Part shown: positions 38,543-49,454 of the stretch, one piece after another
Numbering within the stretch: position 1 is the first letter of the stretch
Layout: the number at the start of each line of letters is the position of its first letter
Source: an uncultured Gammaproteobacteria bacterium
GTDB lineage: Bacteria; Pseudomonadota; Gammaproteobacteria; Arenicellales; JAANXG01
Assembly: GCA_947259705.1 (NCBI GenBank)
Contig: CAMYNL010000022.1
Coordinates: forward strand, 1 to 59,987
Direction: 5' to 3'
DNA: 59,987 nt
Notes under the pieces: model-generated
The model's database searches: none
What the model was told of the DNA's origin: nothing
What the model saw: the letters and a program-made list of their open reading frames with translations, nothing else
Position numbers and translations under genes: made by a program

Positions 38543-40858
38543 ATGAAGCAGGCGCGACGCAGTAAATCGGACAGCACTGAATTACCCGGAAAGACGATGC
38601 GTTTGGCGCGCGAAACCGCCTTCCTGGTGAGCGTGGCTGTTGCCCTGTATTTGTTCCTGTCCCTGACTACCTATTCACCCCTGGATCCGGGCTGGTCGAA
38701 CTCGGGGGCGGCCACAAGCGTGAGAAATCTAGGCGGGCGTTTCGGCGCCTGGGTCGCGGACCTGATGCTGGTGGGCTTCGGGTACGTAGCCTATCTGTTT
38801 CCGATCATGGTAACAGTATTGGGATGGCGTATCTTTCGCCAGCATCAGTCCGGCGCCTATCCCAGCATGCCGCGCAGGGTGGTCACCATCGCAGGCTTCG
38901 CGCTTACCATCGTGGGGGCGTGCGGCTTGGAGAACCTGCACTTTGCGGCGCCGGCGGCTGAACTACCTTTCGCGGCCGGCGGCGTACTGGGTTCTCTCGT
39001 CAACGAGGCGCTGGTCGGGATATTCGGCTACGCCGGAACTACCGTGATCCAGCTTACGGTGTTTTTGTCGGGGGTCACGTTCTTTACCGGCCTGTCATGG
39101 TTCTGGTTGATGGACCGCATTGGCGAACAGACCTTCCGCCTTTTCGACCGGGTGGCAAAGTGGGTGAGCGGTTACCTGGACCGGGCCGTGGGAGTCAAGT
39201 CGAGACGAGCACGCAAGGACAGCGTGAAGGCAATCCGACAGCGATTGAACATCGACAACAAGGCGCCGCCTCGCATAGAGCCTAAGGTGCGCGCGCAGCC
39301 GGACAGCGGGCGACTGGAGCGGGAGAAGCAGAAGAATCTGTTCGATACCAAGTCACCCAGATCGACGGTGATTCCCGCGTTGTCCCTGCTGGACCCGCCG
39401 GAGGCCCACGATCAGGGGTATTCGCGGGAAGTCCTGGAGGTCATGTCACGCCTGCTGGAGAAAAAACTGGCCGACTTCAACATCGACGTCCAGGTGGTGG
39501 AGGTACATCCGGGTCCGGTCATCACCCGCTTCGAGATCGAGCCCGCGCCCGGTATCAAGGCAAGCCAGATTCAGGGCCTGGCGCGGGATCTGGCGCGCGC
39601 CTTGTCAACAGTCAGCGTGCGTGTCGTGGACAACATTCCGGGCAAGACGGTGATCGGGCTGGAGGTGCCCAACGAGGTGCGGGAGACCGTGCGGCTGGTG
39701 GAAGGCCTTTCGTCGCGGGCCTACGAGGACACCAGTTCTCACCTGGCGCTGATGTTGGGCAAGAACATCAGCGGCGTTCCAGTGATTGCCGATCTTTGCA
39801 AAATGCCGCATCTGTTGATCGCCGGCACCACCGGGTCCGGCAAGTCGGTATGCATCAATGCCTTGATTCTCAGTATCGTGTACAAGTCCTCGCCACGAAA
39901 CGTGCGCATGATCATGGTGGACCCCAAGATGCTCGAGCTATCGGTGTACGACGGCATCCCTCATCTGTTGACGCCGGTAGTGACCGACATGAAAGACGCA
40001 GCCAATGCCCTGCGCTGGTGCATTGTCGAGATGGAACGCCGCTATCGCGTCATGGCGGCATTGGGTGTCCGCAATATTGCGGGATTCAACCGCAAGATCA
40101 AGACCGCCTCGGATGAGGGTAGGTCCATACCGGATCCGTTGGCGGACCCGGAGACCGGTGAAGAGATCCCTTCGCTGGATGTTTTGCCTTATATCGTCGT
40201 AGTAATAGACGAGCTGGCCGATCTGATGATCGTGGTCGGAAAGAAGGTAGAGGAACTGATTACGCGGCTGGCCCAGAAGGGCCGGGCGTCGGGCATTCAT
40301 CTGATTCTGGCCACCCAGCGGCCGTCCGTAGATGTCATCACCGGTCTTATCAAGGCCAATATCCCCTCCCGAATCGCGTTTCAGGTGTCGTCACGGGTGG
40401 ACTCGCGTACCGTTCTAGACCAGATCGGCGCCGAGCACTTACTGGGTCATGGCGACATGCTTTACCTTCCGCCGGGAACCAGCGTGCCTGAGCGCATCCA
40501 TGGTAGCTATGTCTCGGACCAGGAAGTGCATCGTGTGGCCGAGGCGCTGAAGAAGTCCGGCACGCCCGAGTACGAACATGAGGTGCTGTCCGGCCCCCAG
40601 GACGGCGGTGGAATGCCGCTGCCGGGTGTGGATTCGAGTTCGCAGATAGATGCCGAGGATGATCCCCTCTACGATCAGGCGCTGCGAATCGTGACTGAAA
40701 CCCGGCGAGCATCGGTATCCTCCGTGCAGCGGCAGTTGCGGGTGGGCTACAATCGCGCGGCACGGATGATTGAGGCAATGGAGGAGGCCGGGGTGGTCGG
40801 GCCGTTGCAGTCGAATGGAAAGCGGGAGGTCCTCGCACCGGCTCCGCCACAGGACTAA
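38543..40858 (+). CDS. ftsK: DNA translocase FtsK
   Basis: A 771-residue protein. Four N-terminal membrane spans (from about 25 to 190) anchor it at the septum, a short charged linker follows, and then the motor: Walker A GTTGSGKSVCIN, DPKMLELSVYDGIPHLL and Walker B IVVVIDELADLM. The C-terminal gamma domain (DDPLYDQALRIV to YNRAARMIEAMEEAGVVG) recognises KOPS. It pumps chromosome ends apart for XerCD recombination at division. The linker is short compared with E. coli FtsK (1329 residues), as in Pseudomonas. It is followed by lolA, the usual order. Confidence 0.97.
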   Translation: MKQARRSKSDSTELPGKTMRLARETAFLVSVAVALYLFLSLTTYSPLDPGWSNSGAATSVRNLGGRFGAWVADLMLVGFGYVAYLFPIMVTVLGWRIFRQHQSGAYPSMPRRVVTIAGFALTIVGACGLENLHFAAPAAELPFAAGGVLGSLVNEALVGIFGYAGTTVIQLTVFLSGVTFFTGLSWFWLMDRIGEQTFRLFDRVAKWVSGYLDRAVGVKSRRARKDSVKAIRQRLNIDNKAPPRIEPKVRAQPDSGRLEREKQKNLFDTKSPRSTVIPALSLLDPPEAHDQGYSREVLEVMSRLLEKKLADFNIDVQVVEVHPGPVITRFEIEPAPGIKASQIQGLARDLARALSTVSVRVVDNIPGKTVIGLEVPNEVRETVRLVEGLSSRAYEDTSSHLALMLGKNISGVPVIADLCKMPHLLIAGTTGSGKSVCINALILSIVYKSSPRNVRMIMVDPKMLELSVYDGIPHLLTPVVTDMKDAANALRWCIVEMERRYRVMAALGVRNIAGFNRKIKTASDEGRSIPDPLADPETGEEIPSLDVLPYIVVVIDELADLMIVVGKKVEELITRLAQKGRASGIHLILATQRPSVDVITGLIKANIPSRIAFQVSSRVDSRTVLDQIGAEHLLGHGDMLYLPPGTSVPERIHGSYVSDQEVHRVAEALKKSGTPEYEHEVLSGPQDGGGMPLPGVDSSSQIDAEDDPLYDQALRIVTETRRASVSSVQRQLRVGYNRAARMIEAMEEAGVVGPLQSNGKREVLAPAPPQD

Positions 40859-40885
40859 ACGACCGTGGATGACCCGAAAAGAACA

Positions 40886-41542
40886 ATGATCAACCGATTG
40901 ATGCAGTTGGGATTATGGTGCGGTTCGCTGGCGTTGATCGTCTCGTCGACGCTAGCGCCCTCCGCCGCGGCCGCGACGTCGGCGACAGAGTACCTCGATC
41001 GTTTTTACAACGAAGTGCAGACCTTCGCCGCCCGTTTTCAACAAGTAGTCCTGGATGAAGAATTGAATCCCATCGAGGAAAGCAGCGGCTCCATGCAGAT
41101 AAAGCGTCCGGGGCGCTTTCGATGGGACTATGAACCGCCCAACGAACAGGTGATAGTCGGCGACGGGTCCAGGATATGGATCTACGATCTGGAACTCGAG
41201 CAGATCACCGTCAGGCCAATGGGCAAGGCCCTGGGGGAAACGCCCGCCGGTCTGCTGGCCGGGGGCACCGACGTCCGGGATGGATTCGAACTGCAGGATC
41301 TGGGAGAGATGGGGTCGCTGGTATGGCTGCGCATGGTTCCGAAGAAGTCCGAAGGCGGGTTCGAAGACATGCGGATCGGTTTTCAAGACGGCCAAATCCG
41401 CGTATTGGAACTTGTGGACGGCCTGGGTCAGACCACCCGGATAACACTGACTGAGGCCGCTGAAAACCCGAGGCTCCCGGACTCGCAGTTTCAGTTCCAA
41501 CCACCCCCAGGGGTCGATGTCATTGACGAGAGCCTCGAATAG
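40886..41542 (+). CDS. lolA: Outer-membrane lipoprotein carrier protein LolA
   Basis: A 218-residue periplasmic chaperone. The signal peptide (MQLGLWCGSLALIVSS and following Ala-rich cleavage region) is followed by YLDRFYNEVQTFAARFQQ, KRPGRFRWDYEPP and IWIYDLELEQITVRP, typical LolA landmarks. It carries lipoproteins from LolCDE to LolB. ATG 40886 is preferred because it places the signal peptide near the start; GTG 40865 would add seven residues. It follows ftsK at once, as in most gammaproteobacteria, but rarA, which usually comes next, is absent. Confidence 0.92.
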   Translation: MINRLMQLGLWCGSLALIVSSTLAPSAAAATSATEYLDRFYNEVQTFAARFQQVVLDEELNPIEESSGSMQIKRPGRFRWDYEPPNEQVIVGDGSRIWIYDLELEQITVRPMGKALGETPAGLLAGGTDVRDGFELQDLGEMGSLVWLRMVPKKSEGGFEDMRIGFQDGQIRVLELVDGLGQTTRITLTEAAENPRLPDSQFQFQPPPGVDVIDESLE

Positions 41543-41559
41543 AGGTCCGGCAACGCAGC

Positions 41560-41939
41560 ATGGTGGCAATCAAGCATCTGGCAGCGATTGCGGTCGCGGG
41601 TGCAGCGGGCGCGGTGCTCCGTTACACGGTTTCGAACGCGGTCTACCGATTGTTCGGACAGGATTTTCCCTACGGCACCCTAGCGGTGAATGTACTGGGT
41701 TCGCTACTGATTGGTTACGGGTTCGTGGTCCTCATTGAAAGGTCCCTGCTGGGAGACACCTGGCGGTTGGCTATCCTGGTGGGATTACTGGGCAGTTTCA
41801 CCACGTTCTCGACGTTCTCGCTGGAGACCCTCAGTTTGTTTACCCAGGGTGCCGCCCTGAGAGCATCCGTCAACGTCGTGGCCAGCGTCGTGCTGTGCCT
41901 GGCGGCCTGCTGGGCCGGGATTGTGCTGGGGCGGCAGTA

Positions 41940-41940
<1 letters not shown>
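41560..41940 (+). CDS. crcB: Fluoride ion channel CrcB/Fluc
   Basis: A 126-residue protein with four membrane spans. GAAGAVLRY, the strictly conserved GTLAVNVLGS, and GLLGSFTTFSTFSLE are the Fluc signatures, including the Asn and Phe pore residues. It lets toxic fluoride leave the cell as a dual-topology dimer. Only 17 bases separate it from lolA, so there is no room for a fluoride riboswitch at this place. Its stop overlaps the next ATG (TAATG). Confidence 0.95.
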
Positions 41941-43534
<1,594 letters not shown>

Positions 43535-43535
43535 C

Positions 43536-43564
43536 GGCCCTGGGGAGCATCCTTGAAGAGGGCC
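43536..43564 (+). terminator. Weak hairpin just after serS
   Basis: GGCCCT (43536-43541) can pair with AGGGCC (43559-43564) across a 17-base loop directly after the serS stop. There is no T-run, so an intrinsic terminator is only a possibility. Confidence 0.25.
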
Positions 43565-43599
43565 CAACAAAGGAAGTAAAGCCCACCGATAACATGACC

Positions 43600-43605
43600 T
43601 ATAAT
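43600..43605 (+). promoter_or_regulatory. Candidate -10 box before the second glycan locus
   Basis: TATAAT matches the sigma-70 -10 consensus exactly. At 17-18 bases upstream only GTAAAG/TAAAGC is found, a poor -35, so an activator or another sigma factor may be needed. A transcript from here would carry a leader of about 265 bases before the gene at 43879. Confidence 0.4.
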
Positions 43606-43878
43606 TTACATAAGCTTCTCAGAAAAAGCCCGCAACATATTGATGCAGCACGACTATCGTTCGCCGCAGGGCGGTAGCGTTGCTCGGCGGGCTTGGTGCC
43701 CACGGTGAATTCACCAGGACAAACCACGACACGAGGTGCGCGTGGCCAGGGGGATTGCGGTAACATCACGCGGCCGCCATGGGGGACATTGCAATGGCGC
43801 ATGGTCGGGGACCGGGCACTCCCAGATCGATGGACCTGTATGCGGCTGTGGAGCCGCTGATTTACCAGAGCTAGTTCA
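43606..43878 (+). other. Structured leader region without genes
   Basis: Within this stretch AAGCCCGC (43626-43633) pairs with GCGGGCTT (43687-43694), GCAAC (43632-43636) with GTTGC (43679-43683), and an inner CGCC/GGCG hairpin closes the top. GGTGAATTCACC (43704-43715) is a 12-bp perfect palindrome. I checked for cyclic-di-GMP, fluoride and preQ1 riboswitch core motifs by eye and saw none. The rest holds no gene I can support. The region could be a regulatory leader for the second polysaccharide locus. Confidence 0.45.
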
Positions 43879-45123
43879 ATGCACAAAAGAACAATAAATA
43901 CATTCGTCTTCTTCTGGGTGTTGCTGGCGTGCGTACCGGGGGCGGCAGTCCATGCCGAGTTCGGCGATGACAGGCATGTCCAGGAAACCGGCGAAATCAC
44001 GCTGGACGTCGATCGCAGGGCGTTTGAGGAATTCAAACGTTTCTACGAGCTCGGATTCCCCCCGGCCACGGTGATGATGTATGCAGTGTCGCAGGGGATG
44101 TCCATTGCGGATGCGGTCTATATTGCCGTCAAATCCGACGTTGATCGGGCCCGTGAATTTCACGATACCGCCGTCAGCCTGCTTCCGTCCCTGCCGGGGT
44201 GGGCGTGTCAGGCCGGTTCCGTCCAGGGCCGTTACCTGCAGGAGCTGAGGCTGGATGAACTCGGCAGCGAACCCTCGATTGCCGCGGTGGCGACGGCATA
44301 CTTCGAGCAGGACCGGCGGCTGGCGCCGTTTCCTGACTGGCAGCGCGGGCAGCATCACCTGATGGCATCGACCGCTGAGCTCGTCCGGCTGACGGACGCG
44401 AATAAGTACTGGTATGCGGTGCGCGGGATGGAGGGTTCTGAAGCTGCGTCTACGCAGGGGGTCATACCGGTGTCCCTGTACAAGCACGATCGTTCGATCC
44501 TGGTGGACCCCGCCGCCAGGGACATGATCCAGAACGCCAGGCGGTCGGGCCTGGACCGTTTGCCGGTGGTTATCGTCTACAACCGCGACAATGAGCGGTA
44601 CATAAGCGACTACCAGCCGGGTGTATCGGTGAAGGCACTCGCCGGCAAATTCTTCGGCGAGAGCATAGAATTGACACCGGTGCCTGAGTGGCACGCAGGC
44701 GACTTCCACAAGCTCGCGACCTTGGATGAACTCCGTGAAGTCGTCGAATTTCCGCGCAGGGAAGACATATCCGACCAGCGTTGGCAGGCGATCGTTGAGG
44801 AGCTGAAGACTCCAGGCCCGAAGCAACGACCGTTGCTGCTGACCCTCCTGGGCACCGGAGATGGCCGCTTATGGGTGGACGAACCCTACAGGCTGACCGC
44901 GGCGGAGGAGCTGGGTCTCCCATCGCTGCCCGTGGTGTTCTTTTATCACAATATTGATCGTCGCCCCTGCGGCGCGGCGGCCGATTGCGAGGACCAGATC
45001 TGCGATGCGGCCGAGGCGGCCGGCGCCGATCGCGGTATTTGTGAGTCGGCCGGCGCGGATCAGGGTGCATCCAGTTCACCCCAACATGGAGAAATGTCAT
45101 CGACCGCACAGCGGCCATCCTGA
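43879..45123 (+). CDS. Secreted protein of unknown function with internal duplication
   Basis: A 414-residue protein with a signal peptide (TFVFFWVLLACVPGAAVHA). Two segments look like copies: about 195-236, ending LDRLPVVIVYNRD, and about 317-357, ending LPSLPVVFFYHN; both run VIP/RPL, about 30 residues, then LxxLPVV and Tyr. The C-terminal end is Cys-rich and repetitive (CGAAADCEDQICDAAEAAG, then AGADRGICESAGADQG). I do not recognise the family. As the first gene of the locus, followed by an outer-membrane barrel and Wza/Wzc homologues, it may act in periplasmic handling or control of the polymer. The weak ribosome site and long leader suggest controlled expression. Confidence 0.65.
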   Translation: MHKRTINTFVFFWVLLACVPGAAVHAEFGDDRHVQETGEITLDVDRRAFEEFKRFYELGFPPATVMMYAVSQGMSIADAVYIAVKSDVDRAREFHDTAVSLLPSLPGWACQAGSVQGRYLQELRLDELGSEPSIAAVATAYFEQDRRLAPFPDWQRGQHHLMASTAELVRLTDANKYWYAVRGMEGSEAASTQGVIPVSLYKHDRSILVDPAARDMIQNARRSGLDRLPVVIVYNRDNERYISDYQPGVSVKALAGKFFGESIELTPVPEWHAGDFHKLATLDELREVVEFPRREDISDQRWQAIVEELKTPGPKQRPLLLTLLGTGDGRLWVDEPYRLTAAEELGLPSLPVVFFYHNIDRRPCGAAADCEDQICDAAEAAGADRGICESAGADQGASSSPQHGEMSSTAQRPS

Positions 45124-45187
45124 CGTCGGGTTTGCCTGCTGGGATATTGCAAGGCGACGCGTGATCACCGCGTGCCGGCAAGGACCG

Positions 45188-46438
45188 ATGCGCAGCGGCT
45201 CCTGTGAATTGCATCGCTGGTGCCTGGGCCTCGTCTTGTTGGCGTCGGCACTGCCGGCGCCGGGCCAGGAGGCGACCTACGGCATCGCACCGGCCGCTTC
45301 GACCCAGCGGGCGTTGAGCGATCGGCCAGGGGTGGATCGTGACAGGGCCTGGGGCCTTTACGCTTCGGTTGGCGTATCCTACGTTAAACGCGACAACGTG
45401 GGGCGCGTGGGTGAATCAGGCGAGGCCGACACGGCACTGGTGATCACCCCGACGATCACCTACAGGACCAACATCGGTCGTCACTCGGCGCAGTTCATCG
45501 CCGGCAGCACCATTGCCCGTTACGACGAGTTCGAGAACGAGGACTTCGACAACTATACCGTCGACGGAGCGCTGCAACTCGACCTGACACGGAAACTGGA
45601 TGCAGACCTCTATGCCGGATATGCGGAAGGCAGTGAGGAGCGCGGCGCTTCCGGTACGCGGGTGATCCAGGACGATCAACGAGACGAGCTGGAGATCGTC
45701 AGCTACGGCGGTCGGGTTATCTACGGCCGTCGCACCAATAAGATACAGTTAGCCGTGGGCGCGGGCCAGTCCAGATTGCGCTACCAGAACAACAGTCAGC
45801 AGATCCGTGACCGTAACGATGACTACGCTGATGCAACGGCATATTATAACGTCGGTCCACGGACTTCGCTGTTTACCGGTGTGCTGTACCGTGAGCTCGA
45901 CTATTTTGAACCATCGGTTGATCTGGACAGCGACGAGACCGAGTACTACGTAGGCGCGTCATGGGAAGCCACTGCGCGCACCCTGGGCACGGTGCGTTTC
46001 GGCAGGCTGAAGAAGGGATTTTCCAACCCGGATAATGGTGACTTTGATGGGGACACCTACGCGGCACGTATTCGTTGGCGAGCGCGACCGCGAACAGGTG
46101 TCACAGTCTACGCCTCGCGGCGGACCGAGGAGACGGTTTCCGTCACGGACAGTTTCTTCGTCAGCGACCTCATCGGTGCGAGCATCGATCATACCTTCAC
46201 GGGACGCGTGCGAGGCTCGCTGTATTTCAACCATACCGATGACGAGTTCCGCAGCGGTCGCAACGATACCATCAAGGACTATGGCGGTCGCCTCGACTAC
46301 GCGTTACGGAGCTGGTTATCGGTGGGCCTGCGCTACAGCGAAATCGAGCGCGAATCGAATGATTTGCTGGCCAATTACAAGGACAGGGTCTACGGTATAA
46401 CCCTGAGAGCGGATTTCGTAATAGCCGGGCGCAGATAA
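45188..46438 (+). CDS. Outer-membrane beta-barrel protein of the polysaccharide locus
   Basis: A 416-residue protein. Start ATG 45188 follows AAGGA closely and yields a signal peptide (WCLGLVLLASALPAPGQ). The rest is made of alternating-residue beta-strands ending in charged turns (for example ALQLDLTRKLDADLYAGYAE and SLYFNHTDDEFRSGRND) and finishes with an aromatic/charged strand GITLRADFVIAGRR. This is the pattern of the barrel proteins that stand beside exopolysaccharide export genes (EpsL/VpsM type). It may help the polymer through the outer membrane. Assignment is by pattern. Confidence 0.75.
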   Translation: MRSGSCELHRWCLGLVLLASALPAPGQEATYGIAPAASTQRALSDRPGVDRDRAWGLYASVGVSYVKRDNVGRVGESGEADTALVITPTITYRTNIGRHSAQFIAGSTIARYDEFENEDFDNYTVDGALQLDLTRKLDADLYAGYAEGSEERGASGTRVIQDDQRDELEIVSYGGRVIYGRRTNKIQLAVGAGQSRLRYQNNSQQIRDRNDDYADATAYYNVGPRTSLFTGVLYRELDYFEPSVDLDSDETEYYVGASWEATARTLGTVRFGRLKKGFSNPDNGDFDGDTYAARIRWRARPRTGVTVYASRRTEETVSVTDSFFVSDLIGASIDHTFTGRVRGSLYFNHTDDEFRSGRNDTIKDYGGRLDYALRSWLSVGLRYSEIERESNDLLANYKDRVYGITLRADFVIAGRR

Positions 46439-46470
46439 TCAGTCCTCACCGAAACGTCGTAAATATATTG

Positions 46471-47262
46471 ATGAGTCAACGTACAGGCAGACTGACCGCG
46501 ATGTGGCTCTGTCTGCAGGTTGCTGTCGCTGCCGTTGCGGCACCCCAGCAATACCTGATCGCCCCGGGAGACGTGATCTCGGTGACCGTGTTCGACGAAC
46601 CGGAACTCAGCGTGGCCGATATCCGTGTGCCCAGCAGCGGCGTGATCGCCTATCCCTTGCTCGGCCGGGTCGAGGTCAAGGACCATACCGAGAGTTCACT
46701 TGAGAAGCATGTTACGGCCCTGCTGCTGGACGGTTACCTGAAGAAGCCCAAGGTGTCCGTCACGATTACACGCTACCGGCCGTTCTTCGTCAGCGGCGAC
46801 GTGGACCAACCGGGGCAGCATGCCTATGCGGAAGCCATGAATCTAGAGAAGGCGTTGGCCCTGGCCGGCGGGCCGCGGGCGCTGGACGAGAGCGTAGAGG
46901 TACGGGTCTCAAGAGACGGCGAAGAGGCCTTGCGGGTCCATGACCCCGGTTACAGCGTGCTGCCGGGGGACGTGATCAGCGTCAAGCGTTACCGGAAATC
47001 CGTTGAGACGCCAGAGGAAACCAAGCAGTACATTTATCTCTACGGCGAAGTGAGAAGTCCCGGCAGCTACGACTACCGACAGGGGCTGACCGTGGAGCAG
47101 GCGGTGGCGCTGGCGGGGGGATTTACGGATCGCGCGTCGAAGCGCAAGATCGATGTATCCAGGTATCGCGACGGGCAGGAACCGGAAAAGCTGAAGCGCG
47201 TGAAGCTATACTTTGACATAATGCCTGGAGACGTCATCACGGTCGGAGCCAGCCTGTTCTGA
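46471..47262 (+). CDS. Polysaccharide export protein (Wza-like, SLBB domains)
   Basis: A 263-residue protein. After a signal peptide (MWLCLQVAVAAVAA) comes the Poly_export domain YLIAPGDVISVTVFDEPELS, with SGVIAYPLLGRVEV, then two SLBB units (RYRPFFVSGDVDQPGQHAY; IYLYGEVRSPGSYDYRQG). It is shorter than E. coli Wza (379) and has no clear lipobox, so it may be a periplasmic or barrel-partnered form, in line with the barrel protein encoded upstream. The start ATG has a TTG directly before it. Confidence 0.92.
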   Translation: MSQRTGRLTAMWLCLQVAVAAVAAPQQYLIAPGDVISVTVFDEPELSVADIRVPSSGVIAYPLLGRVEVKDHTESSLEKHVTALLLDGYLKKPKVSVTITRYRPFFVSGDVDQPGQHAYAEAMNLEKALALAGGPRALDESVEVRVSRDGEEALRVHDPGYSVLPGDVISVKRYRKSVETPEETKQYIYLYGEVRSPGSYDYRQGLTVEQAVALAGGFTDRASKRKIDVSRYRDGQEPEKLKRVKLYFDIMPGDVITVGASLF

Positions 47263-47293
47263 TCCAGCCGGAACCCAGTCAGCGAGCGCTCAA

Positions 47294-49402
47294 TTGGCGA
47301 CACCGAGATTAAAGACCATCAACGCGGAGCCCAGTCCCGGCCTAACTGTGCCGCCCTGGGCAGTGGAAGAAGACAGCGGGGTAGGCCTACGCGAATACCT
47401 CAGCCTGTTTAAGCGGCATTGGCTGGCTATTGCACTGATAACCCTGCTCGGGGTCGTGTTTGGTGGACTCAAGGCGATGTCTGAATCGCCCGTCTATCAG
47501 GCCAGTGTCACGATGCTGGTCGAGCCAGACCTGTCTAGATTGGCCAGTACCGAGGGAATGGCCTGGGCCGGGGCGTGGCGCTTTTACGAAACCCAGTATG
47601 AATTACTGCGGAGCCGGGCTCTGGCGGAGCGCGTGGTGGACAAGCTGGGGCTTATTCATCGGCGCGAACAGCTGGAGGCGATCTTAAACTGGACCAGCCC
47701 GCTGGACGAGATGTTTGACCGTGCCAAGGCGACGATAACCGGGGCCTCGCCAAAGCCTTTCCCGCCGCCGGACTCGGGGACGCAGACAGTTACGCCCGGG
47801 CAGGAACAGCGGCGACGCGACGCGCTGGCCTCCATGGTGCAGGGAGGGGTCGGGGTCGTAGGTGGAGACAAGACCCAACTGGTGCGGGTGTCATTCGATT
47901 CCCGTGACCCGGAGCTGGCGGCAGAAGTTGCCAATACCCTGGTGGATGCTTACATCGAACTCGGACTGGAATCCCGGCTGGACCGGGCTAAACGCGTCAG
48001 CAGCTGGCTCACCGAGCGTATCGAAGGCCTGCGTCGCAAGGTACTGGAGTCAGAGGAAAAGCTGCACGACTTTCAGTCCCGGACCGGGATGATCGACTTG
48101 GACAACATCGAGAAACTCACTGATGCCCGGCTGGATTCGCTGAACCAGCAGCTTGTCAATGCCCAGAAACGCTACGCTGAGCTCGCCAAGCGCTATGGAC
48201 CGAAACACCCCAAGTTGATAGCGGCGAAATCAGAAGTGGATACCGCACAGCGAAGGCTTGGTTCTGTATCGAGAGATGTTGTCGAAACCCGAGCCCAGGA
48301 GTTCGAGCTGAGCAAGCTCGAACGCGAAGTGGCGTCGAACCGGCAGCTCTACGAAGTGTTTCTCAACAAGTTCCGCGAGACTGATCTTTCTGCGGACAAT
48401 CGTTTAAGCAACGCGCGGGTGGTTGACGGTGCCAGGGTTCCGGGCTCGCCGTTCAAGCCTGACCGATATCGTATCATCATGTTTTATGGCTCCATGGGGC
48501 TGCTGGCAGCGCTGCTCCTGGTATTCATCCGGGAGCACCTGGACAATACCTTCAAGAACAACGAACAGATAGAGAATCGCTTGAAGCTGCCGGTTCTCGG
48601 TGTCGTGCCTTTGCTCGAGGGAAAACGCCTGTTCGGCAATCGCGGGCGCCGGGCCAAGAACAGTTCCGATGGCACGACCGTGGACGGGCCGGAACGTCAT
48701 TTCCTGCGCGAGTCGCGATCAGGTTTTGCCGAGGCGATCAATCACATCCGTACCGGAATTTCTTTCTCCAATGTCGACGATCCGCCGCGGATAGTCCTGA
48801 TCACCTCCGCCGTGCAAGGGGAGGGCAAGACGACACTGGCCACCAACCTGGCAATGTCCTATGCGCAGCTGGACAAGACGTTACTCATCGACGCCGACCT
48901 GCGCAAGCCGCGATTGCGCTCCATCACGCCGGTCGCGCGCAGCAACGGTGGGCTGGTAGATTACGTCGCGGGAACCCAGCCCATGCAGGACTGCATTGTG
49001 CCGGACCCGGAGTGCTCGAATCTCTATCTGCTACAAAGCGGTACAATCCCGCCGAATCCGCTGGAGTTGCTGTCTTCGAAGAAACTAGCCGGTACCCTGG
49101 AGGAACTCAAAGGCAAGTTTTCGCATGTGATCATCGACACCGCCCCGATACTGCCGGTCAGCGATGCGATCGTGCTGGGACATGTCGTTGATGAACTGCT
49201 GTTGGTAATTCAGGCTGAGAGAACGACGCACAAAATGGTCCAGGACGCGATGCGGCGCCTTCAAGCGGCCAGCGTATTGCCGCTTGGGGTGGTGCTGACA
49301 CAGGTGAAGTTCCGCAGGTCTACCTATTATTACGACGGTAAATACCAGTACTACTACGGCGGCTACTACGGTCAGGAATCGGAGGCGAGAAAAGCGTCCT
49401 GA
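47294..49402 (+). CDS. wzc: Wzc-like chain-length / tyrosine autokinase protein
   Basis: A 702-residue protein. Two membrane spans flank a Wzz-type periplasmic domain (YLSLFKRHWLAIALITLLGV near residue 40; YRIIMFYGSMGLLAALLLVF near 400) with a coiled-coil part between. The cytoplasmic BY-kinase domain has Walker A SAVQGEGKTTLATNLA, Walker A' LLIDADLRKPRL and Walker B HVIIDTAPI. The last 27 residues hold nine tyrosines (STYYYDGKYQYYYGGYYG), the autophosphorylation cluster. It controls polymer length and export with the Wza-like protein. Start TTG is the only choice that keeps the N-terminus complete. Confidence 0.95.
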   Translation: MATPRLKTINAEPSPGLTVPPWAVEEDSGVGLREYLSLFKRHWLAIALITLLGVVFGGLKAMSESPVYQASVTMLVEPDLSRLASTEGMAWAGAWRFYETQYELLRSRALAERVVDKLGLIHRREQLEAILNWTSPLDEMFDRAKATITGASPKPFPPPDSGTQTVTPGQEQRRRDALASMVQGGVGVVGGDKTQLVRVSFDSRDPELAAEVANTLVDAYIELGLESRLDRAKRVSSWLTERIEGLRRKVLESEEKLHDFQSRTGMIDLDNIEKLTDARLDSLNQQLVNAQKRYAELAKRYGPKHPKLIAAKSEVDTAQRRLGSVSRDVVETRAQEFELSKLEREVASNRQLYEVFLNKFRETDLSADNRLSNARVVDGARVPGSPFKPDRYRIIMFYGSMGLLAALLLVFIREHLDNTFKNNEQIENRLKLPVLGVVPLLEGKRLFGNRGRRAKNSSDGTTVDGPERHFLRESRSGFAEAINHIRTGISFSNVDDPPRIVLITSAVQGEGKTTLATNLAMSYAQLDKTLLIDADLRKPRLRSITPVARSNGGLVDYVAGTQPMQDCIVPDPECSNLYLLQSGTIPPNPLELLSSKKLAGTLEELKGKFSHVIIDTAPILPVSDAIVLGHVVDELLLVIQAERTTHKMVQDAMRRLQAASVLPLGVVLTQVKFRRSTYYYDGKYQYYYGGYYGQESEARKAS

Positions 49403-49454
49403 GCATTCGCGTCCCGGGAAGCGGGGCGAAATCCGTTCGCGTCTTTTCTCCATT

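Noticed and set aside
41543-41559. Fluoride riboswitch before crcB
   Set aside because: Only 17 bases lie between lolA and crcB, and no matching fold is seen in the end of lolA.
43606-43878. Cyclic-di-GMP riboswitch in the leader
   Set aside because: The conserved core strings of that class (such as GCAAAGCC with the tetraloop-receptor parts) are not present.
43535-43878. tRNA-Ser gene after serS
   Set aside because: No T-arm GTTCGA-type sequence with a matching acceptor stem was found.
43876-44826. 316-codon frame on the minus strand
   Set aside because: Opposite the signal-peptide protein; no membrane, secretion or family marks, rich in Arg, His and Pro.
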